64,000 nucleotides of DNA. It comes from Chrysopilus asiliformis (taxonomy: Eukaryota > Arthropoda > Insecta > Diptera > Rhagionidae). The stretch lies in NCBI GenBank assembly GCA_964034945.1, contig OZ035961.1:23252661-23316660 (forward strand), read 5' to 3'. Under the pieces are notes generated by a model. That model saw only the letters and a program-made list of their open reading frames with translations. It was not told the DNA's origin and searched no databases. Positions within the stretch are counted from its first letter, which is position 1; the number at the start of each line of letters is the position of its first letter. The position numbers and the translations under genes are program-made. Positions 57,351 to 64,000 of this stretch are shown here, piece by piece.

Positions 57351-60300
57351 AACGAGCTGTGTGGGTTTTGATTTCATCAGTGCTCCGCATTCTGTTGAAG
57401 GACACAATTCTCCTGCGGCACATATTTAATAATTATCTAAACTGATTCTCACACATTTTTTGTTTTGTAGAAGAATACACAGTTTTTCGGGGTTTGTAAA
57501 TTTTCTAAATAATAACAATAAAATCAATTTGTTAACTTAAGGTTTACTCATACTCTCAATGTGTTGGCGTAATATTTTTTAGGCGAAATTAGGAGGTCGA
57601 AATTTTACAAAGAATCTAGAATCAGTTATGAATGAGTGGATCTGCTAATCAAGTTCATTTTTTGAATCAAATCAAACTAAACTCGTAATTTTTCTGAAAT
57701 GTGAGGTTTTACATCAGTGAAGTCTGGGAATGAATTCAGATTCCGAATTCGCTTTCATCGCTTTTTGAATAAAAGTCTTTTGTGAATTCGGCTTCCCATT
57801 GGGCTCAAATTTAAGAAAAAAACTTATCGAATTAAGTATAACAATACATCGTTCAAACATTAAAAAACCATCTAATCAATAGCTTTGATTTCAAACTTTC
57901 AACTTGGACCTAATTTAAATAAACACGAAAGTTTGATCGTCTTTACAGAAAAAAATTTGTTTACATTTCATAGCCCTGTGACCGACTATTTTATTACTTC
58001 GACATGAGAGAAAAATACTATTAAACACCTAGCGAACGCACCTTGAGACCATAACAACATCTCCTAATCTAATTATACTTTCGCATAAGCGGTTTATTAC
58101 AATTAGCATAATATATTTACGAGTAACAGTGATGTAAATCACTATCATAGTTTAAATCTAGTTCAATTGATAAGCCCTACCTCTTACACATAAAAATCCA
58201 CCTGAAATATTTGATTTTTGCATATTTGGTAGCAAAACGTCTTACATATATTTCTGAATAAATAACTTTTTGCATATCAGCAAACAATTGACATAAATGC
58301 CATGAAATTAACTTCATCGGATGAATTTCTCTTTTCAATAAACTGCAGATACGATGAGAATTTCATTAAAAGTATGTCACTGTGGGTTGTTATTGGTAAA
58401 AAATAATCGGTATGGAAAGTATTATTAATTGTTCAATTTATTAACAAAATTCAATATTTACCGCGCCCAAATATGACAATGTCCGGCTTGGAACAAAACG
58501 CCCTCGAAGTCCAATCGAGATAAAGACAACGAAATTACTGTTGAAAAATAATATTTGAGATCATCTAAATAAGATAAGTTCTGTTTTGGATAAGTGTTGA
58601 TCATTGGCAATTTTTTGAATAAATATAAAAAGAGACTTTTGAAATGCAGTATGAATTCACCTGATTTTCACCTAATAAATTAAATTTCTATGGCACTCAC
58701 GTGGGTGTATTGCGTCGATTAAGTAGACCAAAAATTTCGAGTCAATTTGTTTGGTTTTTGAGAATTTGAAAGAAACTGCTTTACTGTAAGAGTTAGTCAT
58801 TTTTTTGATATTTATTTTTATGAAATTCACAATGAATAATAACTTGATTGATGTTCTCCTGAAAACAACATTTTGAAAACATGGTCATTTAGTTGTAACA
58901 TATTGGCCATGAGATTGCAATGTTAGTAATCCTCTCTATGCTGTTTGTCAAAATGACAATAAATTACGCTAGTGTTCCTGATTTTTTTACTATCATAAAT
59001 AAATTTTAAAAAAAATCGAAAAAATAGCTTTTTTTAAAAATAAATCACTAAAGAGAAAAAAATTATTATGTGGTCGCTTTGTATAACAAATAAAATCGTG
59101 ATAAATATTTATTTTTTTATTTCTTATGCTTTTAATTCGCTTTTATTTCTTTTTAGTATTTGCAAAATCGGGTTATTTTTCGAATTTTGAAATTCTAATA
59201 CCAGATTCGTGATCATATCCTGTCATAAAACATTCATAACAAAAGATCTAAGCGACGAACTTTGATTTTTGGCAATTATTTTTTTTTTTGGACCAACAAA
59301 AGTAAAAAAGTGAATATTATAACACAGAATTTTATTTTAACACACATTTAAATAACAACAACAACAATATTTAAACTGATATTAGATATATAGTACATAT
59401 GTATTAAAAAAATTGAAATCAAAAATTATTATTTTAATATTAGGATAACTTCTGCTTCTCATAAAAATTTATTCGTTGGCTGGATTTTTTATTACTTGGC
59501 TATAATTTATTCACTAAATTGCCCTGATTGATTCAAAACCTCAAAAATAATAATTTATCAAAAGTTTGTGATTTTTTTCGTAAAAGTTGTTTATTTCAAA
59601 TTCATTAATTCAAAGTGCAATATAATTCACCATTTCGAAATGGGTGTCAAGTTTTTAGAGCAATTGCAATAATAAAAAAAAACCTTGACTAGCTGTACTA
59701 AAAGATTTTTATAATAATTAATTTCAACAAACTCATGTTATTTTGGATTACGAATTATAGAAAATGTCAAGATCACATTCTAACCGCTTAATAAATTCTA
59801 AATAAAAAAAAAACAGGAAATTCAAAAACATGTTCTTCTATATAATTTTATTAACTATGACTTGATCACTAAATAAATTTAGTAGAAAATGAAAGCCTCC
59901 CAATTTTAATTTGATTTTTCATCTTTAAACACCACCGATATTAACCTTTGCTTTTACTGTAATCTTTTCCAATTGGTCTCATATTATTATAGATCGTGTT
60001 TGTTTTAATTTTGTAACTTTCAGTTTTCCTTAAATTAATTCCTTTTAACTTAAGCTGAAGTTCATTTCATAACACGGTTTAAAATTCAATGGCAAATTTA
60101 TGTACGTTTTTGCACTGTAAATGCATGCATTAGTTAAAGGTTATAAAATATCATTTCACATTGGTGAAAGGAGATATCATCTGATTATGTAGTTAAACTT
60201 TAAAAAAAAAATTGTTTCATTTCAATCAAATTAGAAGCAGAAAAATACGTTTAGGTTTTTGCACGCCAATTGATAATAAAAGCGAGTTTTTTGTCCTCAA

Positions 60301-62240
60301 ATTTACCTCAGGGGGAAATTTATCGTTTAGTCGTATTTTTGATTTCGATGTCAAGCGATTACTACTTGAAAGTTGCACAACTGAGCAAATTACAAATTCG
60401 TTTTAATGTGATATCGATATATATATGTGTTTTTTTTATTTCACATATATTTCTAAGTATAAAATTTTTGATTATAATCCGTTATTCAGTTTTGTAAACA
60501 AAGGAGCTAATTGTACGCATAAATTGTGTATTTATCATAGTTAATTTTTTTTCGAATTCAAATTAGTTTTTGTTATGTCCCAGTCGGCACAGATTTGAAT
60601 TTTCACTGATTTTATTCAGGGAGCCCTGAGGGTGTCGCTATAAAAGGTAAAGACCGTAACGCGTATTCGTAATCCTTTTTAAACACATGTTTTGTTAAAC
60701 ACGAGTTTAAACTGAGTTTTTATGTGTAACTCTTACCTCAATTTTGTAAATCACAAATTCAAATACATTAAAATATTCCGCCCCGAAAAAGTTTTCAGCA
60801 GACACTTGAAGATTTTTCTTTCTTAAGATTTTTAATTTTGCTGCCTCAAAAACGTGCCGGCTTCGTCTTGCTATGCCAATGTTGGAAAAGTTTTCAAAAA
60901 TCGAAGTTATAAGTTTCAAATTGAGTTGTATTGATTTTTTGTTTTGGCATTTTCTTAATGTATGACCAATTTTTAAATAATAAACATATTTTCGGTAGCG
61001 CCAATTTAAAAAAAAAAAGTTGGGCTTAAACCATATAAATTTTGGGAGTCAAATGATTTAAGTTGCTAAGTTTTGTTGGTGCAAACAACCATACGAAATA
61101 AATTCATATTGTTAAGGACAGAAAATTGAAAAACCCTAAAATTTTAATTTATACGAGTATTTCCAAAATTTCTTTTTACACATGACTGTGGAGAACTGAT
61201 ATGCCATAAATCACCAAATTCACATTAACATTAATATAATCACCTAGTTTACAACAAAAGATCAAATTAATTTTCATGAAATTTAAAAAGATGGTTAATC
61301 GATTTTTGACACCACTCCTTTAAAATGCTAATAAAGCGATAGCTGTAACAAAATTTGTGACTATTTGGGAACATAATTTCTTATATTTACAAATTATCAA
61401 TTTCAAAGCTCTTGGAGCAGAGAAAAGAGTCTATTATTAACTGACTTTTGTTTTGAAAAGTAATAATTTAACATTTTATGCTCAGAGTTTATGGTCAAAA
61501 GTATCATTATTCCTGTAAAAGTTTTCTCCAGATGGCTAAATGTGACATTTTGCATTTTATAGCAGATAGTCAATAAAAATGTATTCAGTTGTGATAGAAA
61601 TGCGAAAAAAGCTTTCAATTTAAATCATCAACAATAGTAAACGAATTGACGAGAAGAAGAAGAAGAAAGTCACCTGCTCACCATCAACCTGGGGGTCATC
61701 GCATTTAACTGATGATTAAACACCAGATTTTATGTTTTACCATAAAACTCCCATTAATGACATGACAGACGAGATGGAAATGGAAATTCACGTTATATAG
61801 AAAATGTTCTGCTCTTGCAACATGAATACCAAAGATGCAATCCATTTAGATATCTCCACCTTCACTTGATGATGTATCATTAATGTCTGATGGATGGTTA
61901 GATGATTTTAAAACGCAAATGCAACTAGAATCGAATTTGTTTCTTTTTGGAATAAATTTCTGGGCGTTTGTTTACACGTTTTCGTGCAAATGTAATGCAA
62001 TCAAATGTAAGATGATTTATTGCTGAAGGATTGAGGCGATGATTTAGACGGAATTAAATTACAAAATTGATGTCAAAATTAAATAAATTGAAAAAATATT
62101 TAATAACTTTACAATTCGGAAGCGGTTTACCGGGAAATCCTTGCCTAAGGCGTAATTTTGTAAATTGTTTTAGTGTTCATACTGAAATATTATGATAACG
62201 AATTCTGCAATAAATCTCTACAATGTATAAATTAGTTGGA
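57351..62240. other. 4.9 kb AT-rich desert
   Basis: Long A/T runs with stops in all frames; no element with clear ends was found. A GAA-rich microsatellite lies at 61653-61668 (GAAGAAGAAGAAG). The frames 60212-60497 (+) and 61403-61618 (-) look random. Confidence 0.55.
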
Positions 62241-62243
62241 AGT

Positions 62244-62740
62244 GATTACCCAAGCAACCATTTGCGACTCAAGTTACATTGTGACCATGGCTGCAAAGTA
62301 GCGGTTGCAAATCAGTTTATGTGACGGTTGCCCTGTGACTAGTCACAAAAAAAACGTTGTAAATCGGTTACTTTTTGACAGGTAACAGAAAAACAAGTGC
62401 AAAATTCCCGGTTACGCAAATACACCTATTACATATTGGTTACTTTGTGACCAGTGGGGAAGTTGTTGTCGTTTGCCTGTTTATAATTCAATTTCAAATA
62501 ATTCTATCGAAGTATAAATAATCAACTTTGGATCAAGGAATTCATACTTACAATTCATACTTCGTCACAAAAGAGTTTCTGCGGAAGCGGTTACACAACA
62601 GTTATTTTATAACGATAGTCACGAAAACGGTTGGAAAAATATTGCAGCAACCAATTTGTAACCTCGTATATTTTACAACCCACGTTGTACGAAAACCGCG
62701 TAACCGGTTGTAAATTTTTTTGGTAACTTAGGCCCTTTAA
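62244..62740. repeat. GGTTAC/GTTGCAAA-rich repetitive element
   Basis: Words such as GGTTGCAAATC, GTTGTAAATCGGTTACTTTT, GGTTACTTTGTGACC and CGTAACCGGTTGTAAATTTT recur in both orientations, as in the element in intron 1 of receptor B (29589-30182). The ends are not well defined (ACCCAAGCAACC left, GGTAACTTAGG right). Confidence 0.4.
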
Positions 62741-62950
62741 AAAAAATCCACACAACTTGCTAACATTTGCTTTATTACAAAACTTTTCATTCATTTTATA
62801 TTCCGCGGTAATCGAAATTCTATGAAAATAACTACATGACTAATAACTACAGTAAAAATTCTATTTTAACCGGAATAACCGGCATATTATCTGTCGTCAA
62901 AAATATAGGTTGTATTACTATTTTAAGAGTTAGATGAAAATGGATTACTG

Positions 62951-63182
62951 GAGAAGAAAATTTGCAAAATGGCGATGTTGTATTATTAAAGGATTTTAAC
63001 AAACTGACTAGGGGAAATTGGCCACTAGGAATAGTAGTCTAAACATATCCAGACAAGGATGGAGTTGTACGAATTCTGGATGTAAAAACTACAGTTAGAA
63101 TTTATAAACGTTCAGTTCATCGAGTTACCTATTCCTTTGGATTTTCGTGTTGACGAAGAGATAGAGTCAACACCCGGGGGAG
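62951..63182 (+). mobile_element. BEL/Pao-like retrotransposon 3' end fragment
   Basis: The plus-strand frame reads NLQNGDVVLLKDFNKLTRGN, then WPLGIVV, a stop, then TYPDKDGVVRILDVKT and IYKRSVHRV. This is the C-terminal segment after the integrase in BEL/Pao polyproteins. A purine-rich GGGGGAG at 63176-63182, as before a 3' LTR, follows. No LTR pair or rest of the polyprotein is seen; it is a short, broken relic. Confidence 0.75.
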
Positions 63183-64000
63183 TTTTGTCGACGAACCGTT
63201 AAATACTTAAAATTTTACTTTAAAAATATTAATAATTTTCATGTTAGCTTTGAATTTGATATTTGTCATTATAAAAAATAATTTTTTATTGTACTTTTCA
63301 AAACCTACTAAGATTGTCGCGAAACAGTATTTGTCCGTTAATAACTTTAAAATAATAAAACAGTAATTGTTTGAATAAGTTTTAATTTAATAGGTTGTAA
63401 TACTATTTTTCCTGTTTTTAAAGGACAATATTTCATTAAATTGGTTTTCGATAAAACAGCACCTACAACCCATTTGCTGTACACATTTTTTGATTTACAA
63501 ACGCTTTTATTGTATTTTACCATTGTAAAATTGCGACTCATATTTCCAGTTAAAAATAATTTACTGAGCATGAACATTTCATTTATATCACATTTTGTCA
63601 TATATTCTCCATGTGGATACAACAATCATTATATAGCCTAAATCTATACTGTTTTTACTATTATTCATTTGAAATTGCTATATTTAGGATTAAAATTAAT
63701 ACAGTAAAATGGCTCATTTCATTGCGAATAAAAATTAATTGCCGACATAACTTTTCAGGCGGCACAAAATATTTAACTATTTCTGGGTATTTTTCTAATA
63801 ATTATTTACACTCTAAAAAGTACAAATTAAACAATAAATATTTCTGTTAATAGGAAAAAAATATTTACAACATACGATGTGCCAAGATTCAATGTTGTAA
63901 GTTTACATATCACTTGTAAATTTACAAATGTCTTGTAAAATTAACATTGAGAATGTAAAATCATTTTACACAAATTAATTTTGCAAAATTAACATATTTA
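63183..64000. other. AT-rich right edge, no recognised gene
   Basis: The overlapping frames 63347-63625 (-) and 63441-63641 (+) have chance composition. The last 150 bases repeat TTGTAAATTTACAA and TTTTACA, possibly the start of a low-complexity element that continues beyond the window. Confidence 0.4.

Noticed and set aside
1..64000. CRISPR arrays, operons, ribosome binding sites or rRNA genes
   Set aside because: The window is nuclear DNA of an animal with spliced genes; no regular short direct-repeat array or rRNA-like block was seen.

Overview
This is a eukaryotic window, almost certainly insect and most likely Diptera. It is AT-rich, with spliced genes, GT-AG introns, AATAAA signals and dense transposon debris. 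Two features point to a fly: a DUF1091 protein (a family greatly expanded in Diptera) and a tandem pair of divergent chemosensory ionotropic receptors. A lower dipteran such as a gnat or midge is a guess from composition and TE load, not something the sequence proves. Most open reading frames in the window are chance products or repeat-derived.
Layout: (1) 3052-6112 (+) holds the last three coding exons of a decaprenyl-diphosphate synthase subunit 1 gene (PDSS1, Drosophila qless) for ubiquinone side-chain synthesis; the 5' exons lie beyond the left edge. (2) 10897-18335 (+) is a six-exon gene for an unrecognised protein of about 441 residues with a repeated Gly/Pro motif. (3) 20580-31044 (-) carries two tandem four-exon ionotropic receptor genes with matching exon phases. 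They are separated by a 2.4 kb near-perfect inverted repeat (25103-27484) whose left arm is broken by a 185-bp MITE. (4) 35802-36076 (+) may be an orphan terminal exon. (5) 37561-38040 (+) is the main exon of a DUF1091 gene, with a MITE directly upstream. (6) From 38 to 64 kb there are few genes: a possible three-codon first exon at 48018, a possible internal exon at 52843-52965, and transposon remains.
Mobile DNA seen: three mariner/Tc1-superfamily transposase relics (8.0-8.7, 12.0-12.6 and 56.5-57.3 kb), a deleted pogo-like element that keeps only a zinc-finger tail (45.8-46.8 kb), a BEL/Pao-like polyprotein end (62.95-63.18 kb), three TTAA-flanked piggyBac-type MITEs, several fold-back MITEs, a dispersed repeat containing a GACG-type simple repeat that creates false ORFs, and a repeat family sharing a TTGTCCATAAA-type end.
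The genes do not form a pathway together. The main points of biological interest are the receptor pair with its giant hairpin, the unrecognised Gly/Pro-motif gene, and the DUF1091 exon next to a MITE. All assignments were made by reading; no database search or alignment was run.
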